A DNA stretch of 64,000 bases from Salibacterium halotolerans (lineage in GTDB: Bacteria > Bacillota > Bacilli > Bacillales > Marinococcaceae): NCBI RefSeq assembly GCF_900115625.1, contig NZ_FOXD01000016.1, forward strand, positions 28,730 through 92,729, written 5' to 3'. The notes under the pieces were generated by a model. The model was not told where the DNA came from and searched no databases. It saw only the letters and a list, made by a program, of their open reading frames with translations. The position numbers were made by a program, and so were the translations under genes. This document shows positions 35,911-44,973 of this stretch, piece after piece. How positions within the stretch are numbered: the stretch's first letter is position 1; every line of letters starts with the position of its first letter.

Positions 35911-35956
35911 AAAACGAAGCTGCCCCCTTTTTCAAAGAGGCAGCTTCGTTTTTTTA
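35911..35956. terminator. bidirectional terminator between abgT and tyrS
   Basis: AAACGAAGCTGCC pairs with GGCAGCTTCGTTT around a 14-nt loop, with T runs on both strands. The tyrS stop codon (35954-35956) lies inside the T/A tract. Confidence 0.92.
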
Positions 35957-37231
35957 TGCAAATTGGATGAGAAAATACTTTTTCTTGCCGCGGCGGATGA
36001 CGGTGAAAGATCCGTCGATTTTATCTTCGTCTCCCACGACTTTATCCAGATCCTGACACCGGTCTCCGTTAATATAGACCGCGCCGTTTGAGATATCTTC
36101 CCGCGCCTGTCTTTTGGAGGATGCAATGCCTGCCTGGATCAGCAGGTCAATCAGTCCCGCTTCGTTTTCTTCGATCGTATGCCCCGGTACATCTTTAAAG
36201 CCCTGCTGAATTTCTTCAGCGCTTAAGCGTTTGATATCCCCGTCTTTTCCAAACAAGGCCGCCGAAATATTCTGTGCCTGCTTCAGCGCTTCCTCTCCAT
36301 GTACAAACGTTGTCACTTCTTCGGCAAGACGGCGCTGGGCGGCGCGTTCTTCCGGCCGGTTCTCAAGCTCCTGCTCATAGATGGCTATTTCGGACTGCGG
36401 CAGAAACGTGAAATAATGGAGAAATTTGATCACATCTCTGTCGTCTGTGTTAATCAGGAACTGATAGAACTCGTACGGCGATGTTTTTTCGGGATCGAGC
36501 CATACGGCACCACCTTCGGATTTGCCGAATTTCTCACCGTCAGCCTTTGTAACGAGCGGAATCGTGAACCCGTACACTTCTGGCTGCTCCCCTTCTTCTC
36601 CGCCCTTCATCCGGCGGATAAGTTCAAGCCCGGCCGTAATATTGCCCCATTGATCACTGCCGCCAATCTGCAGCTGACAGTGTTTTTCTTCATGCAGGTG
36701 GTAAAAATCAAGCGACTGCAGAATCTGATAGCTGAATTCCGTGAACGATATGCCGGACTGAATTCTTGAATCCACCGACTCTTTGGACATCATATAGTTC
36801 AGACTGAAATGCTTGCCGACATCACGCAAAAAGGTAGTTATCGACATTTGTCCGATCCAATCGTAGTTATTCACAACTTCCGCCCGTCTGCCGCCTGAAA
36901 AATCCAGGTATTTCTCCAGCTGGCCGCGAATCCGGTCAGTGTACATCTGTACGACATCTTCTTCATTCAGTGTCCGCTCTGCTTTCTTTCCGCTCGGGTC
37001 CCCGATGAGTCCGGTCGCTCCTCCCACGAGAGCCAGCGGTTGATGCCCGGCAAGCTGAAAACGGCGCAGCGAAATAATCGTCAGCAGGTGGCCGACATGA
37101 AGACTGTCACCAGTCGGATCAAACCCGCAGTAAAGGGTGACCTGTTTCTCACGCAGCAGCTTCTGCAGCCCTTCTTCATCGGTAACCTGGTTCACAAGAC
37201 CTCTTGCCTTTAAGTCCTCAAAAATATCCAT
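35954..37231 (-). CDS. tyrS: tyrosyl-tRNA synthetase
   Basis: Class I synthetase charging tRNA-Tyr. 425 residues: HIGH-type motif in YCGFDPTGDSLHVGHL, KMSKS-type loop KFGKSEGG, and a C-terminal S4-like RNA-binding domain (ASSKRQAREDISNGAVYINGD, shown in part: REDISNGAVYINGD). It is the TyrS1 type next to rpsD in Bacillus. Expression is controlled by the T-box leader at 37255-37490, whose specifier codon is TAC (Tyr). GAAGGAG precedes the ATG. Confidence 0.97.
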   Translation of the reverse strand: MDIFEDLKARGLVNQVTDEEGLQKLLREKQVTLYCGFDPTGDSLHVGHLLTIISLRRFQLAGHQPLALVGGATGLIGDPSGKKAERTLNEEDVVQMYTDRIRGQLEKYLDFSGGRRAEVVNNYDWIGQMSITTFLRDVGKHFSLNYMMSKESVDSRIQSGISFTEFSYQILQSLDFYHLHEEKHCQLQIGGSDQWGNITAGLELIRRMKGGEEGEQPEVYGFTIPLVTKADGEKFGKSEGGAVWLDPEKTSPYEFYQFLINTDDRDVIKFLHYFTFLPQSEIAIYEQELENRPEERAAQRRLAEEVTTFVHGEEALKQAQNISAALFGKDGDIKRLSAEEIQQGFKDVPGHTIEENEAGLIDLLIQAGIASSKRQAREDISNGAVYINGDRCQDLDKVVGDEDKIDGSFTVIRRGKKKYFLIQFA

Positions 37232-37254
37232 AGTTCCTTCTCCTTCATGTCAGA

Positions 37255-37490
37255 ATAAAAAACGCCCCTCCCGTGCTGTACGGAAGGGACGATAGTCATC
37301 GCGGTACCACCCTTGTTGAAAGCCGTTGCTTTCCACTTCATATCAATAACGGTAAAAACCGTCCCATTCAAAAATGGGAAAGGCTCCAGCACGTAATTCG
37401 CTGTATTCTTTGTACCGGCTCGCAGCGGCCGCCGGCTCTCTGCCTGCAGGGAGAATAAAGCTACTTCATACTTTCCATGCCTGTTATACA
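37255..37490 (-). promoter_or_regulatory. T-box riboswitch (tyrosine) of tyrS
   Basis: Minus-strand leader with the conserved T-box/antiterminator sequence AAGGGTGGTACCGCG (37314-37300) and a terminator CGTCCCTTCCGT...ACGGGAGGGGCG followed by T6 (37291-37256). In Stem I the candidate specifier reads TAC (37405-37403) in GAATACAGC. Uncharged tRNA-Tyr should stabilise the antiterminator and switch tyrS on. A TTGACA hexamer lies upstream near 37535. Confidence 0.93.
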
Positions 37491-37623
37491 ATATATAGAC
37501 TATCTTTCTTTTACCATACCTTTTTTTCTATTGTCAACGTAAACTGATGAAAATCGCCAAAATCCATAGGAAGCAAACCATCCTTATGCTATAATATCGT
37601 TGATGTGTAGGAGGAATTATAAC

Positions 37624-40614
37624 ATGAAAAATTTTCTTGGAAACTTGAACGAACGCTTTGATTCCTGGAAAAACAAACCGGTGATCAAGGGCTTGAATAT
37701 CACATCTTACGTTTTCTGGAACTTATTACTTGTCGCATTTGTGGTCTTTATTGCCCTCGGTCTTTTTGCCGGTGGAGCAGGAGCCGGCTATTTCATGTCT
37801 CTTGTGGAGAATCAAGAAGCGTACAGTAAAGAGGAATTTGAAAACCAGGTCTACAATTACGAAGAAATTAGTGGTATTTATTTTGACGAAGGGGAATTCC
37901 TGGGGGAAATTCCTGCCAGACTGGAGCGGAAAGAACGACCTTTGGAAGAAATGTCCGATCATTTGATTCATGCTGTCATATCAACTGAAGATGAATATTT
38001 TTACGAACATGAGGGGATTGTTCCAAAAGCATTGCTGCGCGCGGTGTATCAGGAAGTTTCCAATGCCAGCAACCAGACAGGCGGAAGCACACTGACCCAG
38101 CAGGTCGTCAAAAATCAGATTTTGACAAATGAAGTGTCATTTGAGCGAAAAGCAAAAGAAATCGCACTCGCACTTCGGATGGAAAATTATTTTGAAAAAG
38201 ACTCGATTCTGGAAGCTTATTTAAACATCGTTCCATTTGGACGTAATTCGGACGGGAGAAACATTGCCGGAGCGCAGTCTGCTGCGGAGGGTATTTTCGG
38301 AGTGGACGTCTCGGAACTGAATCCGGCCCAGGCTGCATTTATTGCCGGCCTGCCCCAGAACCCATACATTTATACACCATTTGCCCAGGGAGGCAAAGTG
38401 AAAAGTGATATGGAAGAAGGGCTGGCACGGATGGAACGGGTGCTTGGAAATATGCGCGAAAATGACTTTCTTACTGAAGAAGAGTACCAAAATGCGCTGG
38501 ATTATGATATAAGGGCCAACCTGGCTGAACCACAGGGCAGCATCGTGGAAAACTACCCTTATTTGACATACGAAACACAGCGCAGAGCCGTTGATATCAT
38601 CCGGAACGATCTGATGAATAAAGCAGGCGTAAACCTGGACTCCATGAACGAAGAAGAGCGCCGGGAAACCATCGGGCAGTACCAGGCGCAGGCGGAAAAT
38701 GAACTGGCGCTTGGCGGGTATAATGTGCATATTACTGTCAAAAAGAACATTTATGATGCCATGCAGGAAGCAGCTTCCAATTCCCAGTGGTACGGTCCGG
38801 ACAGAGAAGTGGAAGGAAACGTCGAACAGGAACAGGTCGGCGCCATGATGATCGACAACCAGAATGGTGCTATTCTGAGTTTTGTCGGCGGCCGCAATTT
38901 CGAGCAGAATAATTTAAATCACGCCACCCAGGCTTACCGGCAGAATGGGTCAACTATCAAACCACTGCTTGACTATGGTCCCGCTATGGAGCAGGGCCTC
39001 GTCCAGCCCGGGACCATTCTCCCTGATGTGCCGGGAGAATATGAAAACGGAGAAGACAGCTATCAAAACTACGGCGACAGTTATCAGGGATTTGTAAGCG
39101 TCCGTGAAGGACTGGTAGAATCACGAAACTCCCCGGCTGTCCGCACATTTGAACGGATGGAAAAAGAAACAGCGAGACAGGCGCTGCTCGATTTAGGGTT
39201 CAATAATATCGGTCCCAATGAGCCCTACCCTTCCGCCGCAATCGGCGGACTGACAAACGGTACAACCGTTGAGACAAATACCAACGCGTATGCTGCTTTC
39301 GGTAATAATGGAACATACAATGATTCCTACATGATACAGCGGATTGAAACGAAAGACGGAGAAACGATTTATGAACATCAAACACAGTCCAAAGAAGTCT
39401 TTTCGCCGCAGACAACGTTTTTAACCGTTGATATTCTCCGTGACGTTCTCGGATCCGGAGGAACAGCATCCGCACTGCCGGGCATGATGAACTTCGGCGG
39501 AGACTGGGCCGGAAAAACCGGAACGACAGATGATACCCACGATTCCTGGTTTGTCGGTTTCAATCCGAATGTCACGTTCGGTATATGGATCGGCTATGAT
39601 ACACCACAGGAAGTAGCAAATTACTATAAAGGATTAAGTTACGGAACACGTACCCAGCAGATATGGGCTGATTATATGAATGCGGCCTATCAAGCAGAAC
39701 AGGAAAGCGAAGAGTCCGTCTTTGGACTGAATGACCGTTTTCAGCAGCCGGACGGTATCGTCAGACAGACCATCTGCGGTATAACCGGCAAACTTCCGAC
39801 GTCAGAATGCTCAAACGCCGGCTTTACGACGACCGATTATTTTAACGAGCAGTATGTTCCGACAGAAACCGGCGACGGGCTGCAGCAGGAATTGTTTGTG
39901 ACGATTAACGGCGCCCGTTACCAGGCCTATGACTCGACGCCTTCCGCCTTTACAAGAAGTGGTATATCCGTTGACGATGATCTATTTGATACGGAGGGAA
40001 TATCGGAATACCTTCCTGAGGAATGGCAGAATGTCGCACCGGACCGGCAGGCCCCGGATAACGGAAGAGCACCTTCTCCGGTTGCGAATGTATCTTTCAG
40101 CGGAAACCAGGTTACGTGGTCCCCGCATCGTGATGGTGATATCGTTGGTTACCGGATTTACCGTTCAAACGGTGAACTTGTTGGAAGCATCCGCGCCGAT
40201 GGAACGACATCTTTCAATGCCGGATCCGGATCCTACTTTGTTACCGCGGTTGATTCGCGCGGACGCGAATCAAGCCAGTCTGCCACGGCCCAGCGCTACG
40301 TAAATACGAATGATGGCGATAAGGAAAATGATGACAATGGCAGCACAACAGAGAACAGCGGCGAACCCACTGAAGAAGATAACAATAACGAAGAATCGCA
40401 GGATAGCGGCTCCGAAGATTCAAACGGCAGTGAAGAAACCCAGGATAATAACACGGACAATAACAATGACCAGAACGGCGGAAACAACTCGTCTGAAGGA
40501 GCGGATCAGGAGGAGAGTTCAAATCAGAACGATGGAAACAACTCTTCTTCTGAATCCGGAGAAAGTGGATCCGGCAATAGTTCCGGAGATAACAACAACG
40601 AAACGGAATCGTGA
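37624..40614 (+). CDS. class A penicillin-binding protein (PBP1A family) with FN3-like domain and acidic tail
   Basis: Bifunctional cell-wall synthase, 996 residues. Cytoplasmic N-terminus, transmembrane helix (about 30-56), transglycosylase GT51 with catalytic Glu122 in TEDEYFYEHEG and GGSTLTQQVVKNQ, then a transpeptidase with the three active-site motifs STIK (Ser443), SRN (500-502) and KTGT (Lys631). A fibronectin-III-like domain (about 817-892) and a tail of about 100 residues rich in Asn, Asp, Glu, Ser and Gly follow. The layout recalls B. subtilis PonA, but orthology is not sure. ATG at 37624 has AGGAGG 9 bp upstream. Divergent from tyrS; the stop lies about 11 bp from a mobile-type element. 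Confidence 0.93.
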   Translation: MKNFLGNLNERFDSWKNKPVIKGLNITSYVFWNLLLVAFVVFIALGLFAGGAGAGYFMSLVENQEAYSKEEFENQVYNYEEISGIYFDEGEFLGEIPARLERKERPLEEMSDHLIHAVISTEDEYFYEHEGIVPKALLRAVYQEVSNASNQTGGSTLTQQVVKNQILTNEVSFERKAKEIALALRMENYFEKDSILEAYLNIVPFGRNSDGRNIAGAQSAAEGIFGVDVSELNPAQAAFIAGLPQNPYIYTPFAQGGKVKSDMEEGLARMERVLGNMRENDFLTEEEYQNALDYDIRANLAEPQGSIVENYPYLTYETQRRAVDIIRNDLMNKAGVNLDSMNEEERRETIGQYQAQAENELALGGYNVHITVKKNIYDAMQEAASNSQWYGPDREVEGNVEQEQVGAMMIDNQNGAILSFVGGRNFEQNNLNHATQAYRQNGSTIKPLLDYGPAMEQGLVQPGTILPDVPGEYENGEDSYQNYGDSYQGFVSVREGLVESRNSPAVRTFERMEKETARQALLDLGFNNIGPNEPYPSAAIGGLTNGTTVETNTNAYAAFGNNGTYNDSYMIQRIETKDGETIYEHQTQSKEVFSPQTTFLTVDILRDVLGSGGTASALPGMMNFGGDWAGKTGTTDDTHDSWFVGFNPNVTFGIWIGYDTPQEVANYYKGLSYGTRTQQIWADYMNAAYQAEQESEESVFGLNDRFQQPDGIVRQTICGITGKLPTSECSNAGFTTTDYFNEQYVPTETGDGLQQELFVTINGARYQAYDSTPSAFTRSGISVDDDLFDTEGISEYLPEEWQNVAPDRQAPDNGRAPSPVANVSFSGNQVTWSPHRDGDIVGYRIYRSNGELVGSIRADGTTSFNAGSGSYFVTAVDSRGRESSQSATAQRYVNTNDGDKENDDNGSTTENSGEPTEEDNNNEESQDSGSEDSNGSEETQDNNTDNNNDQNGGNNSSEGADQEESSNQNDGNNSSSESGESGSGNSSGDNNNETES

Positions 40615-40624
40615 AGATAAAAGA

Positions 40625-41507
40625 CGACGCTGGGGCAACACCTTTATTAGATAAGAAATGCCGAACGATTTTTTTCAAATCGTTCGGCATTTTTCGTTTC
40701 TAAATCAAACGTCTGCGCCAAAATACTTCGCTTTTACTCCAGAGCACAAGAGCGGCATCGGTTCGCCGGGGGATCACCGTGTCTTCTTTTCTTCACCCCG
40801 CGCACGGCTCGAAAACGAGGAAGATCGGCTGAGAAAAAGGGGACCCTCTCCCAAAACCGTGTACGTCCTGTGCCGGGTGTAGAAGCCACCACGACTCACG
40901 GCCGCGGTTCCACCGGATCAGCTTTTTGTGGAAACCGACGAACTCCGGTCGTTCAAGGGCCCGTTTGCCGGGATCAAAACCACACCTGAGCTGCTCCGCG
41001 ATGTAATCACGACGCCAGCCGGTATAACGGAGGAAAAGGAAGCAGAGCTGGAAGCGTGGACGCAGAAAAATGCCGGGTGGATGTACGGTGGTTTGTAAAT
41101 GGGAATGGGTCATAAGGCACTTTAGGGGATTCAGCGCCCCTTAAAACGGCGTTAGACATGGCTCATGAGGCACTTTAGAGTACCCAGTGCACCCTTAAAC
41201 GTCATCATGAATGATTCATAAAGCACTTTAGAGGGTTTCGTACTCCCGTAAACGTCATCATGAACGAATCCAGGTTGCGTTCAGCGGGAAAAGGAACGAG
41301 CCAACGCAGCAAAGAGCCCGCGTTGCTGCATGAAAAGTAGAATGAATAGTCCATAAGGCACTTTAGAGGGTTTCGTGCCCCCTTAAACGTCATTAGCCTG
41401 TGGAAGCACGAGCTGAAGTATTTTGACTACGCTGCTATGCGGTTCTTGAGCCACGCCGTAAGATATTCGTGTTTTCCTGTGCTTATTTAATTTTTGTCCC
41501 AGTCTCG
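40625..41507 (-). mobile_element. 53-bp-repeat element, inverted copy 2
   Basis: A reverse-orientation relative of the element at 17601-18508. Left end: a decayed inverted repeat (ACGCTGGGGCAACA) and the CCGAACGATT hairpin (40656-40693). Then a decayed coding stretch on the plus strand (about 40710-41098), three 53-bp repeats ending at 41150, 41203 and 41256, a spacer, one more unit ending at 41391, and the outer end TTTTGTCCCAGTCTC (41492-41506). The GTCACGGG palindrome of the other copies is deleted here. No transposase. It fills the roughly 1-kb gap between the PBP and acsA genes. Confidence 0.78.
40656..40695 (+). terminator. element-borne terminator downstream of the PBP gene
   Basis: AAATGCCGAACGATTT pairs perfectly with AAATCGTTCGGCATTT, then TTTCG. 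It is part of the element and is the only terminator after the PBP gene, 42 bp past its stop. Confidence 0.85.
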
Positions 41508-41554
41508 TCTTTCTTTTACGGAATGATTCAAGCCTTACCATCTCAGCAGATATA

Positions 41555-41596
41555 ACAAACCCGAACGACACAGCAGGTGGTATCGTTCGGGTTTGT
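41555..41596 (-). terminator. intrinsic terminator of acsA
   Basis: A perfect 14-bp stem ACAAACCCGAACGA / TCGTTCGGGTTTGT with a 14-nt loop, 24 bp after the acsA stop. The T tract is short (TTTGTTAT). It shares the CCGAACGA core with the other hairpins in this window. Confidence 0.75.
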
Positions 41597-41619
41597 ATAT
41601 GCCTTGAGGTTTTTATAAT

Positions 41620-43338
41620 TTAGTCATCCATCGTAGATAAATCACCGGTTGGAAGATTAAGCTCCCAGGCTTTGAGGACACGGCGCATAATTTTACCGCT
41701 GCGCGTCTTCGGCAGTTTATCACGGAATTCCAGTTCACGCGGCGCCGCGTGGGCGGAAAGTTCTTTTTTGACAAACTGCTGAATTTCTTCTTTCAGTTCA
41801 TCGGACGCCTCATTTCCATCAAGCAAAGCCACAAAGGCTTTGATGATTTCGCCGCGCACAGGATCCGGTTTGCCGATGACCCCGGCTTCGGCTACCGCTG
41901 GATGCTCAAGCAGTTTGCTTTCCACTTCGAACGGGCCGACTCTCTCGCCCGCTGTCAGAATAACATCGTCCACTCTGCCCTGGAACCAGAAATACCCGTC
42001 TTCATCCATATAAGCGGAATCGCCGGACACATACCAATCGTTCAGCTCAAAATAGCTGTTGTATTTCTCCGGACGGTTCCAGATGGATCTCATCATGGAA
42101 GGCCATCCTTTTGCAATGGCGAGGTTCCCCATTCGATTCGGCGGCAGTTCGTTGCCCTGATCGTCGACAATCGCCGCCTTAATACCGGGAAGCGGCCGTC
42201 CCATGGATCCGGCTTTGATGGTCATGGATGGGAAGTTGGTAACCATGATCGCTCCGGTTTCTGTCATCCACCACGTATCATGAATCCGCAGATTGAACAC
42301 TTTTTCGCCCCACATGACCACTTCCGGATTTAACGGCTCGCCGACACTCAGAATGTGACGCAGGCTGGAAAGGTCATAATTTTTGACGATTTCATCGCCC
42401 GCACTCATCAGCATACGAAAAGCCGTCGGGGCACTGTACCAAACCGTCACGTTATACCGCTCAATCACAGCGTACCATTCTTCCGGACTGAACCGTCCGC
42501 CGCGTACGACGTTGGTCGTTCCGGTAAGCCACGGAGCGAAGATACCATAAGATGTACCGGTTACCCAGCCCGGATCAGCTGTACACCAATATACATCCCC
42601 GTCTTTCAAGTCCAGAACCCACTTGGCTGTCTGATAATGCTGAATCATTGCATTGTGAACGTGCAGGACACCTTTGGGTTTACCGGTGGAACCGGATGTG
42701 TAATGGAGAATCAGACCGTCTTCCCGGTCCACCCACTCTACATCGAAATCGTTGGATGCATTTTCAAGCCGCGTCTGAAAGTCATAGTACGGACCTTCTT
42801 CTTTGACGTCGTCTCCCATGATAAATACAGTATCCAGGTGAGGCAGATCATCCACCGGAACGCGTTCAAAAAGCCGGGGGGTCGTTACAATACATTTTGC
42901 TTCACTGTCTTCAAGCCGGTCCCGGACCGCTCCTTCCATAAATGCTTCAAAAAGCGGACCGACAATGGCGCCGATTTTAATCGCGCCGAATACAGCAAAA
43001 TACAATTCCGGAGAACGGGGCATGAAAATAAATACCCTGTCGCCTTTCTGAATTCCAGCGTCTTTCAGAACATTGGCTGCTTTATTTGTCCAATGTTTCA
43101 TCTCCTCGAATGTATACTGTTCGTCTCTTGCAGCATCGCTGTAATACAAGGCTGTCTGATTTTTCTTTTCAGAGGAATCTGCAAAGCGGTCAATGGCTTC
43201 ATGAGCAAGATTTACTCTGCCGGTTTCATACCAGCTGAATTCTTTTTCAACCTCACTCCAGTCAAATGTTTGAACGGTTTTATCATAATCTTTCAGGTTA
43301 TAGTTACCGTCTACAGATGGAAGCGTTTGCACTTTCAT
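41620..43338 (-). CDS. acsA: acetyl-CoA synthetase
   Basis: Activates acetate with ATP and CoA to acetyl-CoA for growth on acetate or acetoin. 572-residue ANL-family enzyme: ATP-binding loop YTSGSTGKPKG, WWMTETG, and the catalytic Lys549 in PKTRSGKIMRR, the residue that AcuA acetylates to switch the enzyme off in B. subtilis. Divergent acuABC encodes that acetylation system. The promoter TTGAAG-N17-TATAAT lies at 43410-43382 and a strong cre-like sequence overlaps codons 3-7, so CcpA repression is likely. Confidence 0.97.
   Translation of the reverse strand: MKVQTLPSVDGNYNLKDYDKTVQTFDWSEVEKEFSWYETGRVNLAHEAIDRFADSSEKKNQTALYYSDAARDEQYTFEEMKHWTNKAANVLKDAGIQKGDRVFIFMPRSPELYFAVFGAIKIGAIVGPLFEAFMEGAVRDRLEDSEAKCIVTTPRLFERVPVDDLPHLDTVFIMGDDVKEEGPYYDFQTRLENASNDFDVEWVDREDGLILHYTSGSTGKPKGVLHVHNAMIQHYQTAKWVLDLKDGDVYWCTADPGWVTGTSYGIFAPWLTGTTNVVRGGRFSPEEWYAVIERYNVTVWYSAPTAFRMLMSAGDEIVKNYDLSSLRHILSVGEPLNPEVVMWGEKVFNLRIHDTWWMTETGAIMVTNFPSMTIKAGSMGRPLPGIKAAIVDDQGNELPPNRMGNLAIAKGWPSMMRSIWNRPEKYNSYFELNDWYVSGDSAYMDEDGYFWFQGRVDDVILTAGERVGPFEVESKLLEHPAVAEAGVIGKPDPVRGEIIKAFVALLDGNEASDELKEEIQQFVKKELSAHAAPRELEFRDKLPKTRSGKIMRRVLKAWELNLPTGDLSTMDD
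43318..43331. promoter_or_regulatory. cre-like site within the 5' end of acsA
   Basis: TGGAAGCGTTTGCA matches 13 of 14 positions of the CcpA consensus TGwAArCGyTwnCw. It lies about 50 bp downstream of the predicted transcription start, where bound CcpA would act as a roadblock. In B. subtilis acsA is repressed by CcpA through a site downstream of its start point. Confidence 0.7.
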
Positions 43339-43381
43339 TTAAATCTTCCCCTCTCTTTTATGTATTTGTGTTCTAAAACAC

Positions 43382-43410
43382 ATTATAATATATTGAAACT
43401 GTTCCTTCAA
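43382..43410 (-). promoter_or_regulatory. sigma-A promoter of acsA
   Basis: On the minus strand TTGAAG (43410-43405), 17 bp, TATAAT (43387-43382), 44 bp before the acsA start codon. Confidence 0.72.
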
Positions 43411-43606
43411 TTTTTATTACATCTCATCACACTCCTTATTCATTTAATGGTTCTGTATATTTCATTCCACTGTATGATTTATTTAAACTTCTCATTTGAG
43501 CATATCATTATTTTATTTTGAGTATTCAAATTTTTCATGCCTTAGATACGTCCCATCATGTATAATGGTGAGTAACAATTATTGTGTTAATAAAGGTGGT
43601 ACTCGG

Positions 43607-44239
43607 ATGATCCATAAGAAGACGTATTTTTCAAAGGAACTGGAAGTGGACGGGCGTACGATCCTTATGGAAGGACCGCTTTCCGGCACCAGTATTCATA
43701 ATTATGATTTCCACGAAGGGCTTACGTCTTTTAGAAAACCCGAAGAGCAGAAGAAAGCTTTAATAGGGATTGCCGACCTTCCCGAAGGGCGCATTAACGC
43801 CGTGATAGACGAAAATACCATCGTCGGCTATGTTACATTTGTGTACCCGGATCCTTTAGAGCGCTGGGCGGAAGCAGAACTGGATACCCTTTTGGAACTG
43901 GGGGCCATTGAGATTGCCGAAGAATACCGTGGCGCGAAAGTAGGAACCCGGCTTCTCGAGTTTTCCATGCTGGATGATGCCATGGAAGATTATATTATTA
44001 TTTCAACAGAATATTACTGGCATTGGGACCTTAAAAACAGCGGCCTTTCCATCTGGGACTACAGAAAAGTAATGGAGCGCATGATGAATGCCGGGGAGTT
44101 GAAATGGATGGCAACGGATGACCCGGAGATATCCACCCACCCTGCCAATTGTCTGATGGTGCGGATCGGAAGCAGAGTGGGATATGATGATATGGAAACA
44201 TTCGATAACACCCGTTTCACCAACCGTTTTATGTTCTAG
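43607..44239 (+). CDS. acuA: protein acetyltransferase AcuA
   Basis: GNAT-fold enzyme that acetylates AcsA on its active-site lysine and so inactivates it. 210 residues, as in B. subtilis, with the acetyl-CoA-binding stretch IEIAEEYRGAKVGTRLLEF (RGAKVG is the GNAT motif A loop). ATG at 43607 is chosen for length and for AAAGGTGG about 9 bp upstream; an upstream in-frame ATG adds 37 residues without a site. A TATAAT -10 lies at 43561-43566. First gene of acuABC, divergent from acsA. Confidence 0.95.
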   Translation: MIHKKTYFSKELEVDGRTILMEGPLSGTSIHNYDFHEGLTSFRKPEEQKKALIGIADLPEGRINAVIDENTIVGYVTFVYPDPLERWAEAELDTLLELGAIEIAEEYRGAKVGTRLLEFSMLDDAMEDYIIISTEYYWHWDLKNSGLSIWDYRKVMERMMNAGELKWMATDDPEISTHPANCLMVRIGSRVGYDDMETFDNTRFTNRFMF

Positions 44240-44325
44240 TCCGGATGGTCTTTTCCTGTTTTATACCAGATGCAGGATATTCTCCGTTATTCACTGACAA
44301 TTCAAGAAGATGAGGTGACATGACC

Positions 44326-44973
44326 ATGCTGGTCGAAGAAATAATGAACGAAGATCCAGTGTATCTCCATGCCGGTGACTCCATTGAAAAAGCACTGAAA
44401 TACATTGACCAACATAAAATCAGACATATACCCATCGTGGACGAGAACCATATCCTCACCGGCATCGTGTCGGACCGTGATATTAGAGATGCGTCTCCAT
44501 CCATTTTTCATACACGTTCCCAGGAGGAACATCTAAAAAAGGCGGTCTCCCGGATTATGAGTGTCCCTGTCATTACAGCGAATCCGCTTGATGTCGTGGA
44601 AGACGCAGCCGTTGTGCTTTACAACAACGGCATCAGCTCCCTTCCTGTAACCGGGGATCATGACAATCTGCTCGGTATGGTAACAGAATCAACCGTTCTT
44701 CATACCCTTGTCGAGTTAACAGGTGCCCACCAGCCGTCTTCCCGTATTGAAGTCAAAGCCAATGATCGGCCCGGCGAATTAGCAGCGGTCACATCTATTT
44801 TTCACCGGAAACAGATGAATGTCATCAGTGTTCTGGTGTACCCGGGAAGAGACGACGTGTCGAAATACCTGGCGTTCCGTGTGCAGACCATGGATCCACG
44901 GGATGTTATTCATGACTTAAAAGAGGCCGGTTATGAAGTCAGCTGGCCGCGGATACCGGGGTTGAACGAATGA
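44326..44973 (+). CDS. acuB: CBS-ACT domain protein AcuB
   Basis: 215 residues: two CBS domains (about 1-60 and 78-130; RHIPIVDENHILTGIVSDRD, SSLPVTGDHDNLLGMVTEST) followed by an ACT-like domain (about 137-210). The CBS pair probably senses an adenine nucleotide. In B. subtilis AcuB belongs to the acu operon, but its precise role in AcsA control is unclear. ATG at 44326 is preferred over 44320 because GAGGTGAC is then at normal distance. The stop overlaps the acuC start. Confidence 0.93.
   Translation: MLVEEIMNEDPVYLHAGDSIEKALKYIDQHKIRHIPIVDENHILTGIVSDRDIRDASPSIFHTRSQEEHLKKAVSRIMSVPVITANPLDVVEDAAVVLYNNGISSLPVTGDHDNLLGMVTESTVLHTLVELTGAHQPSSRIEVKANDRPGELAAVTSIFHRKQMNVISVLVYPGRDDVSKYLAFRVQTMDPRDVIHDLKEAGYEVSWPRIPGLNE

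Noticed and set aside
40658..40882. 74-codon plus-strand frame at the left of element copy 2
   Set aside because: Its start lies in the terminator hairpin and it ends at an internal stop within the decayed coding stretch, so it is a relic.
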